From Clostridium isatidis (lineage in GTDB: Bacteria > Bacillota > Clostridia > Clostridiales > Clostridiaceae): DNA of 64,000 nt. The stretch covers positions 2,492,501 to 2,556,500 of the forward strand of contig NZ_CP016786.1 in assembly GCF_002285495.1 (NCBI RefSeq). Reading direction: 5' to 3'. Of the stretch, positions 25,498-33,593 are shown in pieces (position 1 is the stretch's first letter; each line of letters begins with the position of its first letter). Below the pieces are notes generated by a model. That model was given only the letters and a program-made list of their open reading frames with translations, had not been told where the DNA came from and searched no databases. The position numbers were made by a program, and so were the translations under genes.

Positions 25498-27369
25498 TTA
25501 ATCTTCTAAATTTTTCTTTAATACTGCTAAAACTATCATACCTACTACTGATCCAATTAGAAGAGCTGCAAAATATCCAAGAGGATTACTTATAACCGGA
25601 AGAACAAATATTCCGCCATGAGGTGCTCTAAGAGAACATCCAAAAGCCATTGATAAAGCTCCTGATACTGCTGATCCTATTATACAAGCTGGTATTACTC
25701 TTAATGGATCTGCTGCTGCAAATGGTATTGCCCCTTCTGTTATGAATGATAATCCCATAATATAATTTGTAAGACCAGATTGTCTTTCTTTCTTTGTAAA
25801 TTTCTTTTTAAAGAAAGTTGTACATAAAGCTATTGCTATAGGTGGAACCATGCCTCCTATCATTACTGCCGCCATAATTTCATACTGACCGCTAGCTAAA
25901 GATGCTGTTCCAAATACATAAGCTGCTTTATTTAAAGGACCACCCATATCAAAGGCCATCATTCCTCCTAAAACTGCGCCAAGCAATATTTTACTTCCTT
26001 CTCCCATATTATTCAATGTGTTTGAAATTCCTGTATTTAATGCAGATACTGGAGGATTTATTACAAATGTTATTATTACTCCAATTAAAAGTATTCCAAA
26101 TAAAGGATAGATTAGTACTGGTTTTAAACCTTCTAAACTATTAGGCAGACTTGAAAATAACTTCTTTATACCTAGTACCAAATAACCTGCTATAAAACCT
26201 GCTAATAATGCACCTAAAAATCCTGATCCTCCATTATTAGCTAACATACCTCCAACAAAACCTACTGCTAAAGCTGGTCTATCTGCTATACTCATTGCAA
26301 TATAACCTGCTAATATAGGAAGCATAAAGCCGAAAGCAGTTCCTCCAACATTTTTAAAGAAAGCTGCTAAAGGAGTATTGGAACCAAAATTTGCTGGATC
26401 TATACTGTAATCGTCAAATAAGAAAGCTAAAGCTATTAATATTCCTCCTCCAATAACAAATGGCAGCATGTGAGATACACCATTCATTAAATGCTTATAT
26501 ATTGCTCTTCCTATTCCTTCTTCTTCTTCATACTCTGATTTTATTACCCTTGCTTCCTTATGGTTATACACTGGAACATCTCCTGATTTTGCTCTTTTTA
26601 GTAACTCTTCTGCCTTGTGTATTCCATTGGAAACCTTTGTTTGAATTACTTTTTTACCATCAAATCTTCCCATATCAACATTTTTATCAGCAGCAATAAT
26701 AATACATTCTGCTTCTTCAATTTCCTTTTTAGTTAAAACATTCTTCGCTCCACCTGAACCATTTGTTTCTACCTTAATTGAAATTCCCATTTCGCTTGCT
26801 TTATTTTCTAGACTTTCAGCTGCCATATAAGTATGAGCTATTCCTGTTGGGCAAGCTGTTACTGCTAAAATTTCATAAGATTTATTATTCTTATCTGTTT
26901 TATTATTTAAGTTTGTTTTCTCAAATTTATCTATAATAGCTATAAACTCTTCAGCAGTTCTTGAATTTAATAATTTATTTTTAAAATCTGAGTTCATTAA
27001 CATCTTAGATAATCTTGCTAATAGTTCTAAATGAGCATCATTTTCTCCTTCTGGAGCTGCAATCATAAAAAATAGATTTGCAGGTTTTCCATCTAAGGAG
27101 TCATACTCTACTCCCTTATTAACTACCATGGCTGAAAGAGTAACTTTTTTAACTTCTGAACTTTTACCATGAGGAATAGCGATTCCTTCTCCAATACCAG
27201 TTGTACTCAATTTTTCTCTTTCTAATACAGCTTTTTTAAAGCCTTCTTTATTTTTTATATTCCCTGACAAATCCAATAACTCAACTAACTTATTTATTGC
27301 TTCTTCTTTTGACTTTAAATTTGGATTTATTTCTATTGACTTTTTATTTAATAAATCAGAAATTTTCAT
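25498..27369 (-). CDS. fruA: PTS fructose transporter, EIIABC
   Basis: This 623-aa fusion imports fructose as fructose 1-phosphate. EIIA lies at the N-terminus (about 1-150; phosphorylated His in IAIPHGKSSE). EIIB follows (about 165-265; phosphorylated Cys in VTACPTGIAHTYMA). The EIIC membrane domain (about 290-620) has GGGILIALAFLF, GFMLPILAGYIAMSIADRP and ITEGAIPFAAADP. Domain order A-B-C is normal for clostridial FruA. It is the last gene of fruR-fruK-fruA and starts 11 nt after fruK. Confidence 0.96.
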   Translation of the reverse strand: MKISDLLNKKSIEINPNLKSKEEAINKLVELLDLSGNIKNKEGFKKAVLEREKLSTTGIGEGIAIPHGKSSEVKKVTLSAMVVNKGVEYDSLDGKPANLFFMIAAPEGENDAHLELLARLSKMLMNSDFKNKLLNSRTAEEFIAIIDKFEKTNLNNKTDKNNKSYEILAVTACPTGIAHTYMAAESLENKASEMGISIKVETNGSGGAKNVLTKKEIEEAECIIIAADKNVDMGRFDGKKVIQTKVSNGIHKAEELLKRAKSGDVPVYNHKEARVIKSEYEEEEGIGRAIYKHLMNGVSHMLPFVIGGGILIALAFLFDDYSIDPANFGSNTPLAAFFKNVGGTAFGFMLPILAGYIAMSIADRPALAVGFVGGMLANNGGSGFLGALLAGFIAGYLVLGIKKLFSSLPNSLEGLKPVLIYPLFGILLIGVIITFVINPPVSALNTGISNTLNNMGEGSKILLGAVLGGMMAFDMGGPLNKAAYVFGTASLASGQYEIMAAVMIGGMVPPIAIALCTTFFKKKFTKKERQSGLTNYIMGLSFITEGAIPFAAADPLRVIPACIIGSAVSGALSMAFGCSLRAPHGGIFVLPVISNPLGYFAALLIGSVVGMIVLAVLKKNLED

Positions 27370-27380
27370 TTTCTCTCCCC

Positions 27381-28292
27381 CTATATATCATTTATTTCTT
27401 GTAATAGCCTCTCTACTTTTTCTTTAGTAGCTAAGCCTTCTGAAAAGGCACTTGCACTTCCTGTTGCTACTCCCATTTTAAAGCCTTCTTTTAAATTTTT
27501 ATTTTTTAAATATCCCGCTATAAAACCTCCCACCATTGAATCTCCAGCTCCTACTGAATTAACAACCTTACCAAAAGGTGCCTTACAATTCATTACTTCA
27601 TCATTTTCATTTATAAATATTGCACCATCTCCAGCTCTTGAAATTAAAACATTTCTTGCCCCAAGTCTTCTTAGTTCCTTGCCATATTTAATAATGTCCT
27701 CTTCGGTTTTAATATCAACATTAAATAATTCTGATAATTCATTGTGATTTGGTTTTATTAAAAATGGCCTGTATTTTAAAACATTTAATAATAATTCCCC
27801 TGTGGCATCTACAATACATTTTATTTTTTTACTGCTAAGTCTTTCTAATATAATTTCATAAATATTTTCCGGCAATGTTTTAGGAATGCTGCCTGCTAAA
27901 ACTAAAATATCCTCTTTATCAAATAGATCTAACTTCTTATATAATTCTTCTAAATCCTCATTAGTTATATTAGGTCCTTGTCCGTTTATTTCAGATTCAA
28001 CCTCAGACTTAAGCTTTATGTTTATCCTGGATAATCCTTTATCAAGCTTTATAAAATCAGTTATACAACCAGCTTTTTTTACTCTTCTCTCTATTTCTTC
28101 TCCTGTAAATCCTGCTATAAATCCTAATGCTACACTACTTACCCCTAGGTTTTTTAGAATAATTGAAACGTTAATTCCTTTTCCTCCTGCATATACTTCT
28201 TCATAGGAAGTTCTATTTACCTCTCCTAATTTAAAATCCTCAACCCTTACTATATAATCTAAAGCAGGGTTGAAAGTTATTGTATATATCAT
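27381..28292 (-). CDS. fruK: 1-phosphofructokinase
   Basis: This 303-aa PfkB-family kinase phosphorylates fructose 1-phosphate to the 1,6-bisphosphate. The N-terminal TITFNPALDYIV and GGKGINVSIIL are FruK/LacC-type, and the PfkB signature GAGDSMVGGFIAGYL carries the catalytic Asp. It starts 3 nt after fruR and precedes fruA, which makes fructose 1-phosphate, so substrate assignment over tagatose 6-phosphate is firm. Confidence 0.95.
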   Translation of the reverse strand: MIYTITFNPALDYIVRVEDFKLGEVNRTSYEEVYAGGKGINVSIILKNLGVSSVALGFIAGFTGEEIERRVKKAGCITDFIKLDKGLSRINIKLKSEVESEINGQGPNITNEDLEELYKKLDLFDKEDILVLAGSIPKTLPENIYEIILERLSSKKIKCIVDATGELLLNVLKYRPFLIKPNHNELSELFNVDIKTEEDIIKYGKELRRLGARNVLISRAGDGAIFINENDEVMNCKAPFGKVVNSVGAGDSMVGGFIAGYLKNKNLKEGFKMGVATGSASAFSEGLATKEKVERLLQEINDI

Positions 28293-28295
28293 TCT

Positions 28296-29039
28296 TTAAA
28301 CCTCCAGTATTTTTGTCTTATCATGATATTTATCATTATCTAGTTTTGTTGTTATTATTGTTGCTTCATCTATTTCTCCAAAAGTTGCACAACTTATTTC
28401 ATCGAATTTACTTTTATCTGCAAGTATATAAGGAGTTCTAGTTCTACTTAAGGCTTCTTCTTTAACTAAGGCTTCATTTATATCTGGTGTTGTATATCCC
28501 CTATAATCAGAAATTCCATTAGTTCCAAAAAAACCTTTTGTGAAATTATACCTTTTTAATGTTTTTATGGCTTCAACTCCTACAATAGCTTCCGTAGATT
28601 CCTTTATTTCACCCCCTAATATAAAGGTTTTAAATCCCTTTGAAATTAATTTTTTTGCTATCATTAATCCATTTGTAATATATACTGCATTTTTTTCTTT
28701 AAGAAAGTCAGTCATTATACTAGTTGTTGTACCTGAATCGATATAAACAAAATCATTTGCTTCCACTAAAGTTGCAGCATATTCTCCTATTGAACGCTTT
28801 TCTTCAATATTAAGAGTTTCTCTTATTGAGACATAATCATCTTTTGTATTAAACTCTTTTTCTAATAAGGTTGCTCCACCATGAACCTTCTTTAGTTTTC
28901 CTATCTTATTTAAATAGTTTAAGTCTCTTCTTATGGTTGATTCTGAAGTTTCTAACATTTCTACAAGTTCATTGACATATACAACCGAGTCTATTTTTAA
29001 TTTTTCTAATATAAGTTTGTGTCTTTCTTCTGTTAGCAT
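28296..29039 (-). CDS. fruR: DeoR-family repressor of the fru operon
   Basis: This 247-aa regulator has an N-terminal HTH (MLTEERHKLILEKL, then TSESTIRRDLNYL) and a C-terminal sugar-phosphate sensing domain with YIDSGTTTSIM and GFFGTNGIS. The ATG at 29039 follows GGGAGTGA; the TTG at 29054 precedes that site. Fructose 1-phosphate is the expected inducer, known for FruR/DeoR relatives. Three 13-bp repeats upstream of the promoter are likely binding sites. Confidence 0.93.
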   Translation of the reverse strand: MLTEERHKLILEKLKIDSVVYVNELVEMLETSESTIRRDLNYLNKIGKLKKVHGGATLLEKEFNTKDDYVSIRETLNIEEKRSIGEYAATLVEANDFVYIDSGTTTSIMTDFLKEKNAVYITNGLMIAKKLISKGFKTFILGGEIKESTEAIVGVEAIKTLKRYNFTKGFFGTNGISDYRGYTTPDINEALVKEEALSRTRTPYILADKSKFDEISCATFGEIDEATIITTKLDNDKYHDKTKILEV

Positions 29040-29058
29040 TAATATCACTCCCAACTAT

Positions 29059-29087
29059 ATAATACAACTTTCGGTAAAGGATTTCAA
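29059..29087 (-). promoter_or_regulatory. fru operon promoter
   Basis: On the - strand TTGAAA (29082-29087) and TATTAT (29059-29064) are separated by 17 bp, about 20 bp before the fruR start codon. Confidence 0.7.
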
Positions 29088-29141
29088 GCATTTTCACTCA
29101 AAAAAAAATCATTTTTATTCAAAATAATTCACATTCATTCA
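29088..29141 (-). promoter_or_regulatory. Three phased operator-like repeats upstream of fruR
   Basis: The direct repeats TGAGTGAAAATGC, TGAATAAAAATGA and TGAATGAATGTGA (read on -) begin at 29088, 29109 and 29129. The 20-21-bp period equals two helical turns, so all lie on one DNA face, immediately upstream of the -35 element. FruR is the obvious ligand, by position only. Confidence 0.6.
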
Positions 29142-29159
29142 CTAAAATATAACAAAGTG

Positions 29160-29206
29160 ACCGTTTTATGAATAAAAACAATAATGTATTTGCTCATAAA
29201 ACGGTC
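29160..29206 (-). terminator. Hairpin between the tocopherol cyclase-like gene and fru
   Basis: GACCGTTTTATGA and TCATAAAACGGTC form a 13-bp stem with a loop of about 20 nt, just downstream of the - strand gene ending at 29219. The tail is T-rich but broken, so strength is uncertain. Confidence 0.6.
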
Positions 29207-29218
29207 TCTTAAAACTTT

Positions 29219-30103
29219 TCACTGTACATATTCAAAACCAACATTATTACTTTCTAATTGAAATAACTGTTTTTTATCTTTATAAAAAGTAAACTTTGCT
29301 TTGCAAGATATATTTTCGTATATTGTTCTAACCATTTCTCCTCCATTAGGTGCTAATAATTTTTGAGGATAATTTTCCTCTATTTCTATATTCAATTTAT
29401 ATTTTCCTTTTCTTATTGTTAATCCTGTTTCATTATAGTCTATTATCTTTACTCCATTATAAGTAGCCATTCTATATTCTTTTTCTTTATAATATACAAT
29501 CGCTATACATCCCTTAAATTCAAATCCTAAAAAGGGTATATCGGCTATCGAAACTACAATGCTGGTTTTTTGATTTTTAAAATCATTTCCTTGAATCCAC
29601 ATATAAGACTTTGGAAAGGATCTTCCCCAATCCTTTTCAATATAACCAATTCCATCTTCTATTATTAGTTCTTTATAGTTTATATTTAGCTTTCCACTTA
29701 TCTTATGATATAAGCTTATTATTCCATGATTGCATTCCATAAAAGGAATAATAGAAAATGGACCCATTATATCATATTTAATAGGTGTAATATCACTATA
29801 ATTTAAAGCTCCTTTAATTATAATTTCACTAGTTAATATATTTAAAATAACTCCCTTTTTAGAAAATATATTATCTTTTATTTTAATAATTGACTTATCA
29901 TCACTTACCTGAAAATCTTTATAGTCATATGTTATATAATAGGAAGTTTTATCAGTTATTATTTGAATAAATGCATATTTTGATCCATTTTTATCTATAT
30001 TAATTCCTGGAATAAAAGCAATATTAAAGTTATTAAACTGATGTTTAAAATACCATCCTTCAAAAAATCTTTTCTTTTTGTAGTTGATATTTTTACTCCT
30101 CAT
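29219..30103 (-). CDS. Tocopherol cyclase-like protein
   Basis: This 294-aa protein shows the signature FFEGWYFKHQF at the N-terminus, then AFIPGINID, and EKDWGRSFPKSYMWIQGN in the middle. These match the tocopherol cyclase family, whose plant members close the chromanol ring of vitamin E; bacterial homologues are lipocalin-like with unknown ligands. There is no signal peptide. It overlaps the upstream Rieske/FAD gene by 11 nt, indicating translational coupling and a possible joint redox or lipid-related role. Clostridia are not expected to make tocopherol, so the reaction is unknown. Confidence 0.8.
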   Translation of the reverse strand: MRSKNINYKKKRFFEGWYFKHQFNNFNIAFIPGINIDKNGSKYAFIQIITDKTSYYITYDYKDFQVSDDKSIIKIKDNIFSKKGVILNILTSEIIIKGALNYSDITPIKYDIMGPFSIIPFMECNHGIISLYHKISGKLNINYKELIIEDGIGYIEKDWGRSFPKSYMWIQGNDFKNQKTSIVVSIADIPFLGFEFKGCIAIVYYKEKEYRMATYNGVKIIDYNETGLTIRKGKYKLNIEIEENYPQKLLAPNGGEMVRTIYENISCKAKFTFYKDKKQLFQLESNNVGFEYVQ

Positions 30104-31535
30104 ATTTTAGTTCCTTTATTGTTGGAGAATTTAAAAAGTTTCCTTTATAATCAAATCTTGAACCATGACATGGACATTCCCAAGCTAAGTCATCAGGATT
30201 CCACTTTAACTCACAACCTAAATGCGGGCATTTGCTAGAGACAGTAAACACTTCTCCTTTATTATTTTTATATACTCCGAGCTTTTCTCCTTCATAAGTT
30301 ATTATTCCACCATGGCCTAATTTTACATCTTCTAAAACTGATTCTGGAAGGCTTATTTTTTGAGCTATAAAATTATAGACAGTTGTTCCAAAATCCTTAG
30401 TAAGATTTTTTATGGATGCAGTTAAATCAAATCTGCTTGGAGAAAATATTTCATTAAAATCATTTTCTTTTCCTGTTATTTTATCTGATATTATTATTGC
30501 TGCAACCATAGAGGAAGTCATTCCCCATTTATTATATCCAGTAGCTACATAAACATTTGGCATTTCATCAGAGTATATTCCTATAAATGGAATATAATCT
30601 GAAGTCATACAATCCTGAGCTGACCAATTAAATTCTTCTATAGAAGCAGGATATAATTGTTTTGCATATTCTCTAAGCTGATCATACTTTCCTCCTTCTT
30701 CATTAGCTCCCGTTCTAACAGAACCCCCTGTTAATATTAATAGGTCCTTATAATTTCTAAAAGAATATCCCTCTTCATTTTCATCTCTATATATTCCCTT
30801 TAATTTCTGTGCATTTTTCAACGCTATAACATAATCTCTTTCTTGATGCATTCTTAAAAAATAATATCCAGGAACATTTATTATTGGATATTGAGTTGCT
30901 ACCACTATATGTTCTGCCTTAATTTCTCCTCTATTGGTTATTACCAACCCATCCTTTATATCTATAGCCTTTGTATCTTCATATATTTTTAAATCTTTTG
31001 CTATAAAATTTAAAAACTTAACAGGATTAAATTGAGCTTGATTTTTAAATTTTACTGCCTTTGCTATTTTAAAAGGAAGTTCAATTTCATCTAATAATTC
31101 GGAATCTATTCCTATTTTCTTTGCTGCTTCATATTCGTTTATTATCTTTTCAGGATTATTTAAACTATACACATATGCATCTACATTTTCAAAATCACAA
31201 TCTATTTTATTTTCTTCTATTATTTTTTTATAATTTTCTAGAGCTAATCTATTAGCTTCTGCATATCTTTTAGCATTTTCTTCATTAAATTCTTTCAATA
31301 ATTTATCATATATTAAATTATGTTGTATAGTTACCTTTGCTGTTGTATTCTTAGTATTTCCATTTAGTATCCTTCCCCTATCTATTACTATAACTTCTAC
31401 TCCTTTTTTCTGTAACATATAAGCTGTTAGCAATCCTGTTATTCCTGCACCAACAACTACTGCCTCTACATTTATATTACCTTTTAATGATTCTCTTTTT
31501 TCTATATTATAATTCTCAAGCCAAACTGATTTCAT
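30093..31535 (-). CDS. FAD-dependent oxidoreductase with C-terminal Rieske [2Fe-2S] domain
   Basis: This 480-aa protein combines a DAO-type flavoprotein (about residues 1-380) with a Rieske domain. VVGAGITGLLTAYML is the dinucleotide-binding fold, GNTKNTTAKVTIQHN follows, and YVATGYNKWGMT lies at the end of the flavin domain. The iron-sulfur ligands are in CPHLGCEL and CPCHGSRFDYKGNF. It resembles B. subtilis YhfW in architecture. The ATG at 31535 follows GAGGTGA; the frame to 31544 begins within that site. The substrate is not known. The overlap with the next gene links it to the tocopherol cyclase-like protein. Confidence 0.88.
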   Translation of the reverse strand: MKSVWLENYNIEKRESLKGNINVEAVVVGAGITGLLTAYMLQKKGVEVIVIDRGRILNGNTKNTTAKVTIQHNLIYDKLLKEFNEENAKRYAEANRLALENYKKIIEENKIDCDFENVDAYVYSLNNPEKIINEYEAAKKIGIDSELLDEIELPFKIAKAVKFKNQAQFNPVKFLNFIAKDLKIYEDTKAIDIKDGLVITNRGEIKAEHIVVATQYPIINVPGYYFLRMHQERDYVIALKNAQKLKGIYRDENEEGYSFRNYKDLLILTGGSVRTGANEEGGKYDQLREYAKQLYPASIEEFNWSAQDCMTSDYIPFIGIYSDEMPNVYVATGYNKWGMTSSMVAAIIISDKITGKENDFNEIFSPSRFDLTASIKNLTKDFGTTVYNFIAQKISLPESVLEDVKLGHGGIITYEGEKLGVYKNNKGEVFTVSSKCPHLGCELKWNPDDLAWECPCHGSRFDYKGNFLNSPTIKELKYEE

Positions 31536-31603
31536 ATAATTCACCTCTTTGCTTATTATTCCATAAACTTTAATATTTAAACAAAAATATTTATAAAAAA
31601 ATA

Positions 31604-31631
31604 CACAGTTAAAGTTTAATCTTTAACTGTG
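31604..31631 (-). terminator. Terminator after the short chemoreceptor gene
   Basis: CACAGTTAAAG and CTTTAACTGTG with a 6-nt loop, followed on the - strand by TATTTTTTT. Confidence 0.85.
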
Positions 31632-31657
31632 GACTGAAATTTTCTATTTAATCTATA

Positions 31658-32947
31658 TTAAATTTTATATCCTTCAATCATAGATTCTAGAGCATCAGCA
31701 TACTCCTTTAATGTTTGAGCTTGTACTGTCATTTCCTGTAATCCTGCTGATTGTTGTTCTGAGGCAGCACTTACTTCTTCAGTTATTGCTGCTGTTTCTT
31801 GAGATACAGCTACTACACTGCCAATTTTATTAACTACATTATCCTTACTTGCTGTAATCTTATTTAAAGATTCACTTACATTATTGATATTTTCTTCTAA
31901 TTCTTTAATTTTTGTATCTATGATATTAAATTTTTCATTTGTTATATCTAAACTTTCTCCTGTTTCATTGTTTAATTTTTGAGTTTCTACAGTTTGTTGA
32001 TATAACTCTTTTATACTATTTTTTATCTCTACTATAACATTATTTATTTCATTAGCTGATTTTGAAGACTCTTCTGCTAATTTTCTTACTTCTTCTGCTA
32101 CAACAGCAAAGCCCTTCCCAACTTCACCTGCCCTAGCAGCTTCTATACTAGCATTTAAGGCTAAAAGATTAGTTTGATCTGCTATATCTTGTATAGTATC
32201 TACTATCATTCCTATTTCTTCTGACTTAGTTGATAAAATATCTACTTTTTCAGCCATCTTTATACTAGCTTCTTTGTTCTTTTCATATGTATTGGTTAAA
32301 TTATTTATTGCTTCTGTTCCATCATTAGTTGAGGCTTTTACTTCTCTTGAAGTTGATAACATTTCTTCCGCTCTAACTATTGTAGCATTTATTTCCTGTT
32401 CTAAAATAGCAATTTCATTTGAACCTTCATCTAATTGAGATGCTTGATCTGTTGCTCCAGCTGCTATCTGTTGAATTGATTTTGCAACTTCTTCTCCTAC
32501 TCTGCTAGATTCCTTTATTATTTCAAATAAAGAATCACTGCCTTCATTTACATTAGCTGATGCTTCTTGTAATCCTCTTAATAAAAGAGACATATTATCT
32601 ATTAAAATATTTAAACTTCCAATCATTGAATTTATTTCTTTGCTATAACTTTTATTTTCTTTTACTGTTTCTGTAAAATCTCCATCTTTAATTTTATGTA
32701 AAACTCTTTCTACTTCTGCAACAGGACCTGAAATTTTCTTTGTAATTGCTTCTGTAATTATTAACACAATAAATATAACACCTACAATTAATATTATACG
32801 AACACTATCAAAGTTATAAGCTTCTTTAAATACAATAAAATTTATAATATCTAATGTAAGCATTGGAATGATAGACATTGCTATTAAAAAAATTCTCAAT
32901 TGTTTTTTAAGAGTTGAATAGGATTTCTTTTGTTTATTATCATTCAT
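31658..32947 (-). CDS. Methyl-accepting chemotaxis protein lacking an external sensor domain
   Basis: This 429-aa receptor has two transmembrane helices (FLIAMSIIPMLTLDIINFIVF and IILIVGVIFIVLIITEAI) separated by about 10 residues, so no extracellular ligand domain remains. A HAMP segment (about 65-120) and a full signalling domain follow, with the hairpin tip IADQTNLLALNASIEAARAGE. The cytoplasmic part is nearly identical to that of the 674-aa receptor at 33594. Input may come from membrane or cytoplasmic cues or from mixed receptor arrays. No che genes lie in the window. Confidence 0.93.
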   Translation of the reverse strand: MNDNKQKKSYSTLKKQLRIFLIAMSIIPMLTLDIINFIVFKEAYNFDSVRIILIVGVIFIVLIITEAITKKISGPVAEVERVLHKIKDGDFTETVKENKSYSKEINSMIGSLNILIDNMSLLLRGLQEASANVNEGSDSLFEIIKESSRVGEEVAKSIQQIAAGATDQASQLDEGSNEIAILEQEINATIVRAEEMLSTSREVKASTNDGTEAINNLTNTYEKNKEASIKMAEKVDILSTKSEEIGMIVDTIQDIADQTNLLALNASIEAARAGEVGKGFAVVAEEVRKLAEESSKSANEINNVIVEIKNSIKELYQQTVETQKLNNETGESLDITNEKFNIIDTKIKELEENINNVSESLNKITASKDNVVNKIGSVVAVSQETAAITEEVSAASEQQSAGLQEMTVQAQTLKEYADALESMIEGYKI

Positions 32948-33117
32948 TTATCTTAACCCCCTTATTATTTACAAAGCTCTTATTCTTATAATAATATTAT
33001 ATTATAAATTTCATAATATAGATAGGCAATTTTATAATATTATGCAAATTTCTACATATAATTCTATTACATCTATAATACTAATAAATAAAATCTTGCT
33101 TTTACTTTATTAATATT

Positions 33118-33378
33118 TTAGATTTTATAAAGAAGCCAATTACAATTTTCTACATCATATTTTATTTCCATTATTCTTTCTAAATTATCTATTATAGAAA
33201 TACAAGTAAAAACAAGCATTTTGTTTCCGCAAAATCTTTCCTGACTTTTTTTCACTATTTTATTTATCTTTATTACTTTATATTCGTTATCTTCCTCTAT
33301 TCTAAATTTTAACGGCTCAATTTTCCCACTTTTTTTAAAATAAGCTATCATTTCTATCTCCTTAGCAACTACCTTCAT
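33118..33378 (-). CDS. Small SOS-controlled protein of unknown function
   Basis: This 86-aa protein starts MKVVAKEIEMIAYF and ends with YDVENCNWLLYKI. It is compact, has no membrane segment and has a repeated charged beta-like pattern. The ATG at 33378 follows AAGGAG by 8 nt; an in-frame GTG three codons earlier overlaps that site. A LexA box lies about 110 bp upstream at 33485-33498. From memory, similar small proteins occur next to Y-family polymerase genes in clostridia, which fits the matching leader of the polymerase gene at 36-37 kb. Its function is unknown; a polymerase accessory role is a guess. Confidence 0.65.
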   Translation of the reverse strand: MKVVAKEIEMIAYFKKSGKIEPLKFRIEEDNEYKVIKINKIVKKSQERFCGNKMLVFTCISIIDNLERIMEIKYDVENCNWLLYKI

Positions 33379-33419
33379 ATAATGCACTCCTTATATTATT
33401 CTCCCATAATGTATTTTAA

Positions 33420-33491
33420 TTATTGGACAATAATAGCTATAACTATAGCATCAATATCAAATATATATTCCCCTTTCATAATAGCGAACAT
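33420..33491 (-). CDS. Possible 23-codon leader ORF within the SOS leader
   Basis: An ATG inside the LexA box opens a 23-codon frame, beginning MFAIMKGEYIFDID. The equivalent frame at the LexA box of the polymerase gene reads MFVTIKGEYTFGVD, so 8 of 14 residues match and several codon differences are silent. There is no separate ribosome binding site before this ATG. It may be a translated leader, or a remnant of a duplicated promoter plus gene start. Confidence 0.3.
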   Translation of the reverse strand: MFAIMKGEYIFDIDAIVIAIIVQ

Positions 33492-33498
33492 ACGTTCA
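33485..33498 (-). promoter_or_regulatory. LexA (SOS) box of the small protein gene
   Basis: CGAACATACGTTCA matches the Gram-positive LexA consensus GAAC-N4-GTTC perfectly in its core palindrome. Confidence 0.8.
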
Positions 33499-33546
33499 AT
33501 TGTAAATATATTTCTTCCATTATTTTCTCCAATATTTCTACAAAAA

Positions 33547-33575
33547 AAGAGAACTAACACCGTAGTTCCCTTTCT
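33547..33575 (-). terminator. Terminator after the long chemoreceptor gene
   Basis: On the - strand GGGAACTA and TAGTTCTC form a stem followed by TTTTTTT. Confidence 0.75.
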
Positions 33576-33593
33576 AAATTAATTTTATAAATC

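Noticed and set aside
33382..33582. 66-codon open frame on + across the SOS leader.
   Set aside because: It overlaps the LexA box and the start of the small SOS gene in antisense and has no convincing start signal.
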